Assembly (NCBI GenBank): GCA_039819165.1
Contig: JBCBSM010000001.1
Span: 868,001 to 932,000 of the forward strand
DNA length: 64,000 bases
Source of the DNA: Planctomycetota bacterium
GTDB taxonomy: Bacteria > Planctomycetota > Phycisphaerae > Phycisphaerales > UBA1924
Direction: 5' to 3'
Position numbers and translations under genes: made by a program. The notes beneath the pieces were generated by a model. That model searched no databases. It was not told where the DNA came from and saw only the letters and a program-made list of their open reading frames with translations. Numbering within the stretch: position 1 is the first letter of the stretch; each line of letters starts with the position of its first letter. Shown here one piece after another: positions 36,691 to 44,658 of the stretch.

Positions 36691-37127
36691 CCCCGCGCGA
36701 TGAGCTGGATGTCGATCTTGTCCAGCCCCACGCCAAGCCGCCGCTCGATCTCGGCGATCAGTTCCGGGTCGCTCGCGCGATCGATCAGCCGGGCGCTCAG
36801 ATCATCGGGCACGTCCATCAGCCGGCCGTCCGACGTCAGCAGGTGCACGTGCTCGCTGGTCGTGGCGTCGAACCGCGTCGGCCCGCCGGCGGTCGGGGCG
36901 AGCTTGCGGCACAACCCGCACTTCGAGAGCGATTCGAGCGTGTTGTACACGGTCGCCAGCGAGATGCCGGCGTCCGTGTCGCGGACCGCCAAGAACAATT
37001 CATCCGCCGTGGGGTGGCTCGTGCTGGCGGCGAGCGCGCCGTAGACCACCTGCCGCTGCTTGGTGCAGCGCAGCCCGTGCCGCGCGAAGAGGGTCTTCAG
37101 ATCGTTGCCGTGCGTTGCATCCGACAT
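36687..37127 (-). CDS. Fur-family transcriptional regulator lacking CxxC zinc site
   Basis: The 146-residue protein has a Fur winged helix (LRCTKQRQVVYGALAASTSHPTADELFLAV, ISLATVYNTLESLSKCGL). The dimerisation half keeps the HVH of the family, but both structural zinc cysteine pairs of the usual HHHxxCxxCG region are gone (HVHLLTSDGRLMDVP). This fits PerR/Fur relatives that use other ligands, or a metal-independent regulator. The ATG is probable. Its target is not known. Confidence 0.82.
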   Translation of the reverse strand: MSDATHGNDLKTLFARHGLRCTKQRQVVYGALAASTSHPTADELFLAVRDTDAGISLATVYNTLESLSKCGLCRKLAPTAGGPTRFDATTSEHVHLLTSDGRLMDVPDDLSARLIDRASDPELIAEIERRLGVGLDKIDIQLIARG

Positions 37128-37160
37128 GCTCAGAATACTAGCGACGCGCGCGACGCGGAG

Positions 37161-37703
37161 TTACGGCGGCGGGCCATCCAGGTCGTCGTAGCCTGTGCTG
37201 CCATCGAGGGAGGCCGCCTGGCTCCAGCCGTCCGCGGGCTCTGGTGGCGCTTGCACCACCATCTTGAGGTGCTCGATGCCGGCCTCCATGAAGCGGGGTC
37301 CCTCGCCCGCCCAGCCCAGCTTCTCGTAGAAGCCGATCGCCGTTTCCTGGGCGTGGCAGTACAGCGTCTCGAGCCCCAGCTCACCGAAGGCCCGGGCCTC
37401 GATCGCCACGACCAGCCGCCGGCCCAGCCCCTCGCCCTGCCGTTGCGGGTCGACGGCCATCTGCATGAGCTTGCCGGTGCGGGCTTCCTCGTCGATGAGC
37501 AGCAACGCGCACCCGATGGCCCTCGGGCCCGACGGATGCTCGAACACCGCCACGTAGTGCTCGAAGCGGTCCTCCACCCCCGGATACTCGCGTTCGAAGC
37601 GCGCCAGGTCGTAACCGATGGGCCCCAGCAGCACCGCCTCGCGGAGCGCAACCTCCGTGCGGTACACGGGGTCGTCGGTCGCGATTCGGCGGATCTCGAT
37701 CAC
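37161..37703 (-). CDS. GNAT-family N-acetyltransferase
   Basis: From a GTG giving VIEIRRIATDDP the protein has 180 residues. The acetyl-CoA site is KLMQMAVDPQRQGEGLGRRLV, a classic Q/RxxGxG/A motif, with LETLYCHAQETAIGFYEKLGW after it, as in PaiA/ElaA-type GNATs. The substrate is unknown. It has a hydrophilic tail rich in Gly, Asp and Pro. An antisense frame runs through the neighbouring operon and is not real. It lies divergent from the PTPS-ppk1-neuB operon with a gap of only 37 bases. Confidence 0.82.
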   Translation of the reverse strand: MIEIRRIATDDPVYRTEVALREAVLLGPIGYDLARFEREYPGVEDRFEHYVAVFEHPSGPRAIGCALLLIDEEARTGKLMQMAVDPQRQGEGLGRRLVVAIEARAFGELGLETLYCHAQETAIGFYEKLGWAGEGPRFMEAGIEHLKMVVQAPPEPADGWSQAASLDGSTGYDDLDGPPP

Positions 37704-37740
37704 GCCGCAGGATAGCCGGACCGCCTCGCTACCATCCGCC

Positions 37741-38136
37741 GTGTTCGAGATCGCCGTCACACGGACCTTCCGCGCAACCCACGCCGTCCGCATCGGCGGC
37801 GCGATGGAGGAGCCGCACGCGCACGATTGGCGAGTGCACGCAACCATCGCCGGCGGCGCCCTCGACGACGACGACCTGCTGTGCGACTTCCACGCCGTCG
37901 AGGCCTCGCTCGACGCGATGCTCGACCGCTGGCGGGACGCCGACCTCAACCACCAGCCGCCCTTCGCCGGCGGCCCGCTGCCCACGGCCGAGCGCGTCGC
38001 CGAGGCCATCGCCGCGGGCTTGGCCCTCGCCCTCCGCGGCGTGCTGCCCGAGGGCGCCCACGTCCGCCGGGTCGCGGTGACCGAGGCGCCGGGCTGCGAG
38101 GCGGCCGTCACGCCCGGAGAAGCGGCCCAGCGATGA
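37741..38136 (+). CDS. 6-pyruvoyl-tetrahydropterin synthase-like protein lacking catalytic residues
   Basis: The GTG gives a 131-residue protein with the PTPS/QueD fold: TRTFRATHAVRI, PHAHDWRVHATI, LLCDFHAVEASLDAMLD and PTAERVAEAI, ending in TEAPGCEAAV. The zinc histidines (THAV and HAHDW) remain. The catalytic cysteine that normally lies 3-4 residues before HGH is replaced (AMEEPHAH), and the LDHxxLN motif reads RDADLN, so the His of the Cys/Asp/His triad is also gone. Ordinary PTPS or QueD chemistry is therefore unlikely. It overlaps ppk1 by ATGA. Confidence 0.75.
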   Translation: MFEIAVTRTFRATHAVRIGGAMEEPHAHDWRVHATIAGGALDDDDLLCDFHAVEASLDAMLDRWRDADLNHQPPFAGGPLPTAERVAEAIAAGLALALRGVLPEGAHVRRVAVTEAPGCEAAVTPGEAAQR

Positions 38137-40325
38137 CCGACGCAACCGCCCGCAACGCCACCAGCAGCACGCCCGCCGGCGCCGCCACCGGGAGCGTGGC
38201 GCCGTCCGACGCAGAGGCCTTCTTCAATCGCGACCTGTCCTGGCTCGCGTTCAACCAGCGGGTGCTGGAGCTGGCCGAGGATCCCCGCACCCCGCTGCTG
38301 GAGCGCGTCAAGTTCCTCGTCATCTTCGCGAGCAATCTCGACGAGTTCATCATGAAGCGCGTCGGCCTGATCCGCCGTCAGGTGGACGCGGGCATCGAGC
38401 ATCCGTCCCGCGACGGGCTGGCGCCCCGCGAGCAGCTCACTCGGGTGCGCGAGCGCGTCGAGGCGCTGCAGGAACGCCAGGCCGCCTGCTGGGCGGACGC
38501 CCTCGTGCCCGCGCTCGCGCTCGAGGGCATCCGCGTGGACGAATACGCCGCGCTCGAGCCGGTGCAGCGGGAGGGGCTGGACAACTGGTTCCACCGCCAG
38601 GTCTTCCCGCTGCTGACGCCGCTGGCCATCGATCCCGGCCACCGCTTCCCGTTCATCTCCAACCTCTCCGAGAGCCTGGGCGTGCTGCTCGGGGAGCGCG
38701 CCGACGGCCCCGTCCGGCGGGGCGAGCGGTTTGCCCGCCTGAAGATCCCAGACGGCATCCCCCGGATGGTCCGCGTCGACGATCCGACGGCCGGCAGCGG
38801 CGTCGTGCCTGAAAGCGGCCTCACGCTGGTCCCCCTCGACCAGGTCATCCGCGCCAACCTCGACAGCCTCTTCCCGGGCGTGGACGTGCTCGCCACGACG
38901 GCGTTCCGCGTCACGCGGTCGGCCAGCGTGGAGACCGACGAGGACGCCCACGATCTCCTCGAGAGCGTGCAGGACGAGCTCCGAAAGCGCCGCTTCGCCC
39001 GCCCCGTCCGCATGGAGATCGCCGAGCAGCCCCACGAGGAGCTGGTCACCTTCTTTGCGTCCTCGCTGGGCCTGAACACCGAAGACGTGTACGTCCGCAA
39101 GGGCCCGCTGGAGTACGACGACCTGATGTCGATCGTCTCCATTGACCGCCCGGACCTCAAGGACCCACCCTGGACGCCCCGCACGCCGCCGCGGCTGATC
39201 GCCCGCCGCACGGACATCTTCCGGGCGGTGCAGGAGGGCGACATCCTCGCCCACCACCCCTACGACAGCTTCGACGAATCGGTCCGCGCCTTCGTGTCGC
39301 AGGCCTCGCGGGACCCCGACGTCCTGGCCATCAAGCAGACGATCTACCGCACCAGCCGGGACTCGCCCTTCGTCCGCTCGCTCATCCGCGCCGCCGAGGC
39401 CGGCAAGCAGGTCGCCTGCATGGTCGAGCTGCGGGCTCGCTTCGACGAGCACCGCAACGTCTCGTTCGCGCGGACGCTCGAACGCGCGGGGGTGCACGTT
39501 GCCTACGGCGTGGTCGGCCTGAAGACCCACTGCAAGTGCTCGCTGGTCATCCGCCGCGAGGATGCGGGGCTGCGGGCCTACGCCCACGTCGGCACGGGCA
39601 ACTACCACCCCGCCACCGCGCAGCTCTACACCGACCTCTCGCTGCTGACCTGCGACCCGAGGATCACCGGCGAGGTCGTAGAGCTCTTCAATGCCATGAC
39701 GGGCGTCTCGGTCAAGAGCGACTATTCCCAGTTGCTGGTCGCCCCGACCACCATGCGGCCGCGCTTCGAGGACCTCATCGACGCCGAGATCGAGCACGCC
39801 CGCGCGGGCCGGCCGGCCCGGATCTTCGCGAAGATCAATTCGCTGGAGGATCCCGACATCACCCGCCTGCTGTACGCCGCCTCGCGGGCCGGCGTCCGCG
39901 TCGACCTGGTCGTCCGCGGCTTCTGTTGCCTGAGGCCGGGCGTCCCGGGCCTGAGCGACAACATCCGCGTGGTCTCGGTCGTGGGTCGCTTCCTGGAGCA
40001 CTCCCGCATCTTCCACTTCGCCGGCGGCTCGGACGATCCCCTCGCCGGCCACTGGTTCATGGGCTCGGCCGACTGGATGTACCGCAACCTCAACAACCGG
40101 CTCGAGGCGGTGTGCCCCATCTACGACCCCGACGCGCGACGCCAGCTGGTCGAGATCATGCAGGCCAACCTCCGCGACGGCCGCTTCGCGTGGGACCTCG
40201 CCCACGACGGGGGCTACCGCCGGCACGACGACGCCGACCGCCCGGGCACCTTCGCGACGCTGATGCAGGCGGCCCTCGACGCCGAGGACGAGGCCCGCCG
40301 CCGCCTCACAGAGCCCCAGGACTAG
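38133..40325 (+). CDS. ppk1: Polyphosphate kinase 1
   Basis: PPK1 makes polyphosphate from ATP at the membrane. The 730-residue protein has FFNRDLSWLAFNQRVLELAED (N domain), FASNLDEFIMKRVGL, the phosphorylated histidine in YAHVGTGNYHP (about residue 485) and the second conserved His in HSRIFHFAGGS (about 622). The RARFDEHRN segment of the catalytic core is present. The start ATGA overlaps the upstream PTPS-like gene, and neuB starts four bases after the stop, so the three form an operon. A longer frame upstream is a shadow of the PTPS gene. Confidence 0.96.
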   Translation: MTDATARNATSSTPAGAATGSVAPSDAEAFFNRDLSWLAFNQRVLELAEDPRTPLLERVKFLVIFASNLDEFIMKRVGLIRRQVDAGIEHPSRDGLAPREQLTRVRERVEALQERQAACWADALVPALALEGIRVDEYAALEPVQREGLDNWFHRQVFPLLTPLAIDPGHRFPFISNLSESLGVLLGERADGPVRRGERFARLKIPDGIPRMVRVDDPTAGSGVVPESGLTLVPLDQVIRANLDSLFPGVDVLATTAFRVTRSASVETDEDAHDLLESVQDELRKRRFARPVRMEIAEQPHEELVTFFASSLGLNTEDVYVRKGPLEYDDLMSIVSIDRPDLKDPPWTPRTPPRLIARRTDIFRAVQEGDILAHHPYDSFDESVRAFVSQASRDPDVLAIKQTIYRTSRDSPFVRSLIRAAEAGKQVACMVELRARFDEHRNVSFARTLERAGVHVAYGVVGLKTHCKCSLVIRREDAGLRAYAHVGTGNYHPATAQLYTDLSLLTCDPRITGEVVELFNAMTGVSVKSDYSQLLVAPTTMRPRFEDLIDAEIEHARAGRPARIFAKINSLEDPDITRLLYAASRAGVRVDLVVRGFCCLRPGVPGLSDNIRVVSVVGRFLEHSRIFHFAGGSDDPLAGHWFMGSADWMYRNLNNRLEAVCPIYDPDARRQLVEIMQANLRDGRFAWDLAHDGGYRRHDDADRPGTFATLMQAALDAEDEARRRLTEPQD

Positions 40326-40329
40326 GCCG

Positions 40330-41391
40330 GTGCGCATCCGCGATCGCGGGATCGGCGCCGGCGAGCCGCCCTACGTCATCGCCGAGCTGGGCGTCAACCA
40401 CGATGGCTCCGAGGCGACGCTGCACGCGCTCATCAACGCGGCCGCCAATGCCGGCGCCGACGCGGTCAAGCTGCAGCTCTTCCGGGCGGACGACCTGCTC
40501 GCCGCGGCCGCACCCCTCGCCGGCTACCAGCGGCGGTCGGGCGAGGACGACGCCGCCTCGATGCTCCGGCGGCTGGAACTCTCGCTCGACGCCGCCCGCG
40601 GCGCGATCGACGCCGCGCACGCCGCCGGCCTGCACGCCATCGCCACGGTGTTCGACCTGCCGCTGGTCGCGTCCGCCGCCGCCCTGCCGCTCGACGCGTT
40701 CAAGACCGCGTCGCCCGACATCGTGCACCGTCCGCTACTCGATGCCCTCGCCGCCACCGGCCGGCCGCTCATCGCGAGCACCGGGGCGGCCACCCGCGAA
40801 GAGGTCGCCCGCGCGATTGGCTGGCTGCGGCCCGCCCGGCAACGGCTCGCCGTACTCCAGTGCGTCAGCGCCTATCCGACGCCGTCCGAGCACGCCGCCG
40901 TTGCCGCGCTCCACGATCTTGCGACACTGCACGACGGCCCCGTCGGCTACAGCGACCACACCGCCGATGCCGACACCGGCGCCCTCGCGGTGGCCCTCGG
41001 CGCGCACGTGCTCGAGAAGCACCTGACGCTGGACAGGACCGCCCCCGGCCCCGACCACGCGGCATCGATCGAGCCAGCGGAGATGGCCGAGTACGTCCGG
41101 CTGGCGCACGCGGCATCCAAGGGAGATTGGACGCACGATCCCGGCGATCCGCGGCTTGGCTCGGGCCGCAAGGCCGTGCTGGACATCGAGGCCGACGTCC
41201 GCCGCGTCGCCCGCCGCTCGATCGTCGCCGCCCGGAGCCTCGACGTCGGCGTCGTACTGCGCGCCGGCGACCTCGCCTTCAAGCGGCCCGGCGGGGGTCT
41301 CGAACCCTGGCAGGATGGCGACCTGCTGGGCCGTGCTCTAGCCGTTGACGTCGCCGCGGACCAGCCGCTGTCGCTCGGCCACCTGCTGTAG
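40330..41391 (+). CDS. neuB: NeuB-family nonulosonate synthase (sialic/legionaminic/pseudaminic acid synthase)
   Basis: The enzyme condenses PEP with an N-acetylated hexose to make a nine-carbon nonulosonic acid. The 353-residue protein starts at GTG. It has YVIAELGVNHDGSEATLHAL, ADAVKLQLFRADDLL, FKTASPDI, IASTGAATREE, VLQCVSAYPTP, GYSDHTADADTGALAVALGA, EKHLTLDRTAPGPDHAAS and a C-terminal SAF antifreeze-like domain (about 290-353, ARSLDVGVVLRAGDLAFKRPG). Whether the product is sialic, legionaminic or pseudaminic acid cannot be told. It is third in the PTPS-ppk1-neuB operon and overlaps the convergent ligase gene by 54 bases. Confidence 0.85.
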   Translation: MRIRDRGIGAGEPPYVIAELGVNHDGSEATLHALINAAANAGADAVKLQLFRADDLLAAAAPLAGYQRRSGEDDAASMLRRLELSLDAARGAIDAAHAAGLHAIATVFDLPLVASAAALPLDAFKTASPDIVHRPLLDALAATGRPLIASTGAATREEVARAIGWLRPARQRLAVLQCVSAYPTPSEHAAVAALHDLATLHDGPVGYSDHTADADTGALAVALGAHVLEKHLTLDRTAPGPDHAASIEPAEMAEYVRLAHAASKGDWTHDPGDPRLGSGRKAVLDIEADVRRVARRSIVAARSLDVGVVLRAGDLAFKRPGGGLEPWQDGDLLGRALAVDVAADQPLSLGHLL

Positions 41392-42675
41392 CGAGGTCCC
41401 CACGGCCAATCCCGTGAGCACCATCCACATCGCCGCGGTCTGGGCGTTGACGTGCACGGGGTCGAAGACGCCGGCGACGAACAACCCCAGCAACGCCCAC
41501 GCGGTCCCGCTCGCGTACGGGTCCGCCGAGCCGCGTGCACGCCACCCCGCCACGCCGACGGCCACCAGCACCACGACGAACAGCGCTGCGCCGACGATCC
41601 CCGTGGCGCCCAGCGGCTGCAGATAGGTCGTGTGCGGATGCGCCCCAACGTGCCGCTCGGCCGGATCCACGCCCCGCGCGCGCAGGTTCGCCTCGCACCA
41701 CGCCCGGTAGCCGCCCTCGCCCGTGCCCGCGAGTGGGTGCTCTGCGAAGGCCTCCAGCGACCACCACATCATGAGCAGCCGCGCGCCCGTGAACGACGAG
41801 TAGTCGCCGTCGCGGACGATGGCCGCGAGCTCGGAGTACGCCTCCTGCGCCCGCGGTGCCGCGACGGGGGCAAGACCCGCAACCACTAGCACCCCGGCGA
41901 CGGCCCCGACGAACAGTCCCCGGCGGGGCGCCGCGCCGCCGCGGAGCGACAGGACCACCTTCGCACCCGCCGCGAGCACCACAACGGCAGCCGCGGCCAG
42001 CCACGCCCCCCGGGTTCCCGTCGCGACGATCGCCGCCAGGCTGGCGACCACGCCCGCGAGTGCGACCGACCGCAGCCTCCCCCGCGCACGCAGCGCCGCG
42101 CCCGCGTGCAGCCCCAGAGCCGCGCACAGCAGCGTGCCGCCGACGACCGGATCCCACCAGCCCGAGTTGCGGCTGGGCAGCCGGTTCCACTCGGGCAGCC
42201 ACCCGATCCCCGCCCTCGAAAGCCCGTGCGAGACCTGGCTGAGGTTCCCCAGCGCAAAGCCCGCCGCGACCGCGAGCGCCAGCCGCCCCGCCGCCGGCGC
42301 CACCGGCACCAGCAGCGGCACCGACCACGCAAACCGCATCGCGCCGATCTGGTCGAGGCCCTGGCCCGCGTCGGTCGACCACGCCAGCGACAGCGCCCGG
42401 AAGCCGCACCACGCCGCGATCGCCAGCATCACCGGGTGCGCGAAGCCGACCAGCACCGCACGCCACACCCAGGGCAGCCGCGCGATCGTCGCCACGCCCA
42501 GCGCCGCCCCGCCGAACTCCACGACGGAGGTCGGCCCGCACGCCAGCACCATCCAGATCGCCGCCGTCGCGACGTGGGCGTGCCGGAGCCAGCGCGGACC
42601 CGCCTGGGCCCGGGCGAGGGCGTGCTCGATCTGTTCGGGTCCGAAGAAGCCGCCCGCCCACCAGCGCCGCTGCAT
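41338..42675 (-). CDS. O-antigen ligase/polymerase family membrane protein
   Basis: From the ATG with GGAGG nine bases upstream the protein has 445 residues and about 10-11 membrane helices. The diagnostic piece is the periplasmic loop EHPLAGTGEGGY...HPHTTYLQPLGATGIVGAALF, which matches the Wzy_C/WaaL pattern, and the ATGTRGAWLAA segment earlier. Such proteins ligate O-antigen to lipid A-core or polymerise repeat units in the periplasm. The upstream GTG at 42741 would take in an orphan tRNA 3' end and is rejected. Confidence 0.85.
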   Translation of the reverse strand: MQRRWWAGGFFGPEQIEHALARAQAGPRWLRHAHVATAAIWMVLACGPTSVVEFGGAALGVATIARLPWVWRAVLVGFAHPVMLAIAAWCGFRALSLAWSTDAGQGLDQIGAMRFAWSVPLLVPVAPAAGRLALAVAAGFALGNLSQVSHGLSRAGIGWLPEWNRLPSRNSGWWDPVVGGTLLCAALGLHAGAALRARGRLRSVALAGVVASLAAIVATGTRGAWLAAAAVVVLAAGAKVVLSLRGGAAPRRGLFVGAVAGVLVVAGLAPVAAPRAQEAYSELAAIVRDGDYSSFTGARLLMMWWSLEAFAEHPLAGTGEGGYRAWCEANLRARGVDPAERHVGAHPHTTYLQPLGATGIVGAALFVVVLVAVGVAGWRARGSADPYASGTAWALLGLFVAGVFDPVHVNAQTAAMWMVLTGLAVGTSLQQVAERQRLVRGDVNG

Positions 42676-42699
42676 GCCCAGCCGCCTCCACGCCACTGT

Positions 42700-42727
42700 T
42701 GGTGCATCCCGGGCGAATCGAACCCCC
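42700..42727 (-). tRNA. Orphan tRNA 3' end (T-arm, acceptor strand and CCA), partial
   Basis: Read on the minus strand, GGGGG-TTCGATT-CGCCC-GGGATGC-ACCA has the T arm, 7-base acceptor strand, discriminator and CCA of a tRNA. No matching 5' acceptor strand (GCATCCC) or anticodon arm lies upstream within 90 bases, and one T-stem pair is mismatched, so this is a fragment, not a working tRNA gene. Such fragments are typical scars of element integration at a tRNA. Confidence 0.5.
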
Positions 42728-42731
42728 CGCG

Positions 42732-42757
42732 GAATCGTCACGGGCGGGTCACGATTC
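42732..42757. repeat. Inverted repeat next to the tRNA fragment
   Basis: GAATCGT and ACGATTC pair over 7 bases, extended by two more pairs after one mismatch, around a G-rich loop. It lies five bases from the orphan tRNA 3' end in the divergent gap between the ligase gene and the Gln-rich membrane protein gene. It could be an operator or part of an old attachment site. Confidence 0.35.
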
Positions 42758-42855
42758 GTGCCTCCGCAACGAACCCGCCGATCCTCCGTACACTATCCAA
42801 GCGGGCGGGCGATCGGTCCGACACATCGGACGCGACCCGCAGCCGGGAGGGCTCC

Positions 42856-44658
42856 ATGCAGAGCGTGCATCGCGTCGTACGCAGGGCCTCGCGGAGGCTG
42901 TTTGCCTCGCTCCTGCTGCACCGGCTGGCGGTGACGACGCTGCTGGCGATCATCGTGCTGCTGCTCGTCCGCATCTCGCTGTGGCTCGTCTCGGTGCCGC
43001 TGGATCCCGCGGCGGCCGTGGCGATCGCGGCCGCGTTGGCCGTCGCCGGCGCCCTCGTCTGGGCGATGCTCACCCGGCCCCGCGGCGTGGCGGTGGCCCG
43101 CCGCGTCGACGACGCCGCGCAGCTCCGCGAGTCGCTCAGCACCGCCTGGACCATCGAGCGGCTCGACGATCCCTGGTCCGCCGCCGTCCGCGCCGACGCC
43201 GACCGCCGCGCCGCCGGCCTGGATGTGCGTGCGGCCCTGCCGCTGCGGCTGTCCAGGCTCTGGCAGGCGCCGCCCATCGCGGCCATCGCCGTCGTCATCA
43301 TCTGGGCGCTGCTGCCGACCCGCGGGCCCGACCTGCTGGGCTGGCTGGAGCGCTCCCAGGAGATCGCGCAGGCCGAGGCCGAACTCGAAGAGGCCCGCAC
43401 CGCCGTCGAGGTCGCCGAGAACATCGCCCAGCAGGTCGCCGAGCGGACGGGCCAGCAGCCCACCGAGCCCCTCGAGTTGGGCGACCCGCAGCTGGGCAAC
43501 CCCGAGGGCCTCCGCCTGGCGGCGCTCGAGCGGCTGACCGCCTCCGAGCAGGCGCTCCGCGAAGAGGTGGAGAACGGCGAGGCCGCCCGCCGCCTCGAAG
43601 CGGTCAAGCAGGAGCTCTCGCGGCTCAAGCAGCCCGGCCCCGGCCCCGCGACCGAGTTCGCCCGCGAGCTGGCACGCGGCGACTTCAAGGCCGCCCGTGA
43701 GCAGCTTGAGGAGCTCCAGAAGAAGGTCGAATCGGGCGAGCTGGACGCCCAGTCCAAGCAGCAGCTCTCCCAGCAGCTCCAGGGCATGCAGAAGCAGCTC
43801 GAACAGATCGCCCAGCAGAAGTCGGGCCTGGAGCAGGCGCTGCAGCAGGCCGGCATGTCGGCCGAACAAGCCCAGCGTGCCGCCGCCGACCCAAGCCAGC
43901 TACAGCAGGCCATCGAGCAGCTCCAGAATCTGTCGCCCCAGCAGCAGCAGCAACTGCTGCAGCAGGCCCAGCAGATGGCCCAGGCGGCGCAGTCGGCCCA
44001 GAACATGTCGCAGGCCATGGGCCAGATGGCCCAGCAGATGAGCCAGGGCCAGCAGGGCGGCCAGCAGCAGCAGGGCGGCCAGTCGCCCCAGGGCAACATG
44101 GCCGGCATGCTCAGCGATCTCGAGATGATGCAGAACGAGTGGCAGCAGAGCGCCCAACTGCTCAGCCAGGCCCAGGGCCAGATCGCCGCGATGGGCCAGG
44201 GCGGCCAGGGCGGCGGCATGCAGGGCATGGGCGGCGGCGACCCCATGTGGGGCCCCACCTCGGCCTGGCGGGAGGGCGAGAGCTCCCGCACCGGCCCGGG
44301 TTCGGGCGGGCCGGGCCGGGGCTCGGGCGCTAGCCCCGACGCCGAGGCGGCCGACTACCAGCGCACACGCGAGCGCACCCAGACTCGCCTCGGCCAGGGC
44401 CCCATCGTCGGCCAGCGGCTCGTCTACGGCGACCAGATCATCGGCGAGACCCGCGCCCAGTTCTCGGCCGCCGTCGAGGCCGCCGCCTCCGGCGTCGCCG
44501 AGGCCGTCGAGGAAAACGTCGTCCCCATCGAGTACCAGGAGTCGCTGCAGGCCTACTTCGGCCGGCTCCAGCGGCAGGCCGAGGTCGTCGAGGGCCAGGC
44601 CCCGCCCGTGTCACCCGAGCCCACACCGGCCGTGCCAAGCGAGGGGGGCGGCAGCTGA
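42856..44658 (+). CDS. Membrane protein with coiled coil and Gln-rich region (DUF4175-like layout)
   Basis: The 600-residue protein starts at an ATG after GGGAGG. Two N-terminal membrane segments (LAVTTLLAIIVLLLVRISLWL and AAVAIAAALAVAGALVWAML) and one near residue 140 (PPIAAIAVVIIWALLP) are followed by a long coiled coil (ERSQEIAQAEAELEEARTAV) and a strongly Gln-rich stretch (residues about 300-460, with runs such as QQQQQLLQQAQQM). A Gly/Met-rich part and an ordered C-terminus follow. It resembles the DUF4175 type of planctomycete/proteobacterial proteins in layout. The function is unknown. Confidence 0.65.
   Translation: MQSVHRVVRRASRRLFASLLLHRLAVTTLLAIIVLLLVRISLWLVSVPLDPAAAVAIAAALAVAGALVWAMLTRPRGVAVARRVDDAAQLRESLSTAWTIERLDDPWSAAVRADADRRAAGLDVRAALPLRLSRLWQAPPIAAIAVVIIWALLPTRGPDLLGWLERSQEIAQAEAELEEARTAVEVAENIAQQVAERTGQQPTEPLELGDPQLGNPEGLRLAALERLTASEQALREEVENGEAARRLEAVKQELSRLKQPGPGPATEFARELARGDFKAAREQLEELQKKVESGELDAQSKQQLSQQLQGMQKQLEQIAQQKSGLEQALQQAGMSAEQAQRAAADPSQLQQAIEQLQNLSPQQQQQLLQQAQQMAQAAQSAQNMSQAMGQMAQQMSQGQQGGQQQQGGQSPQGNMAGMLSDLEMMQNEWQQSAQLLSQAQGQIAAMGQGGQGGGMQGMGGGDPMWGPTSAWREGESSRTGPGSGGPGRGSGASPDAEAADYQRTRERTQTRLGQGPIVGQRLVYGDQIIGETRAQFSAAVEAAASGVAEAVEENVVPIEYQESLQAYFGRLQRQAEVVEGQAPPVSPEPTPAVPSEGGGS

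Noticed and set aside
37161-40337. Leftward open frame of 1058 codons antisense to ppk1 and the PTPS-like gene
   Set aside because: Only its last 180 codons are coding (the GNAT gene). The rest is the mirror of ppk1, a product of very high GC at third positions.
42700-42790. A complete tRNA gene at the CCA-bearing fragment
   Set aside because: No 5' acceptor strand or anticodon arm can be paired within 90 bases upstream, even allowing a long variable arm.
43900-44250. CAG-rich tract read as a DNA repeat
   Set aside because: It is the codon pattern of the Gln-rich protein region, mixed CAG codons without a fixed repeat unit.
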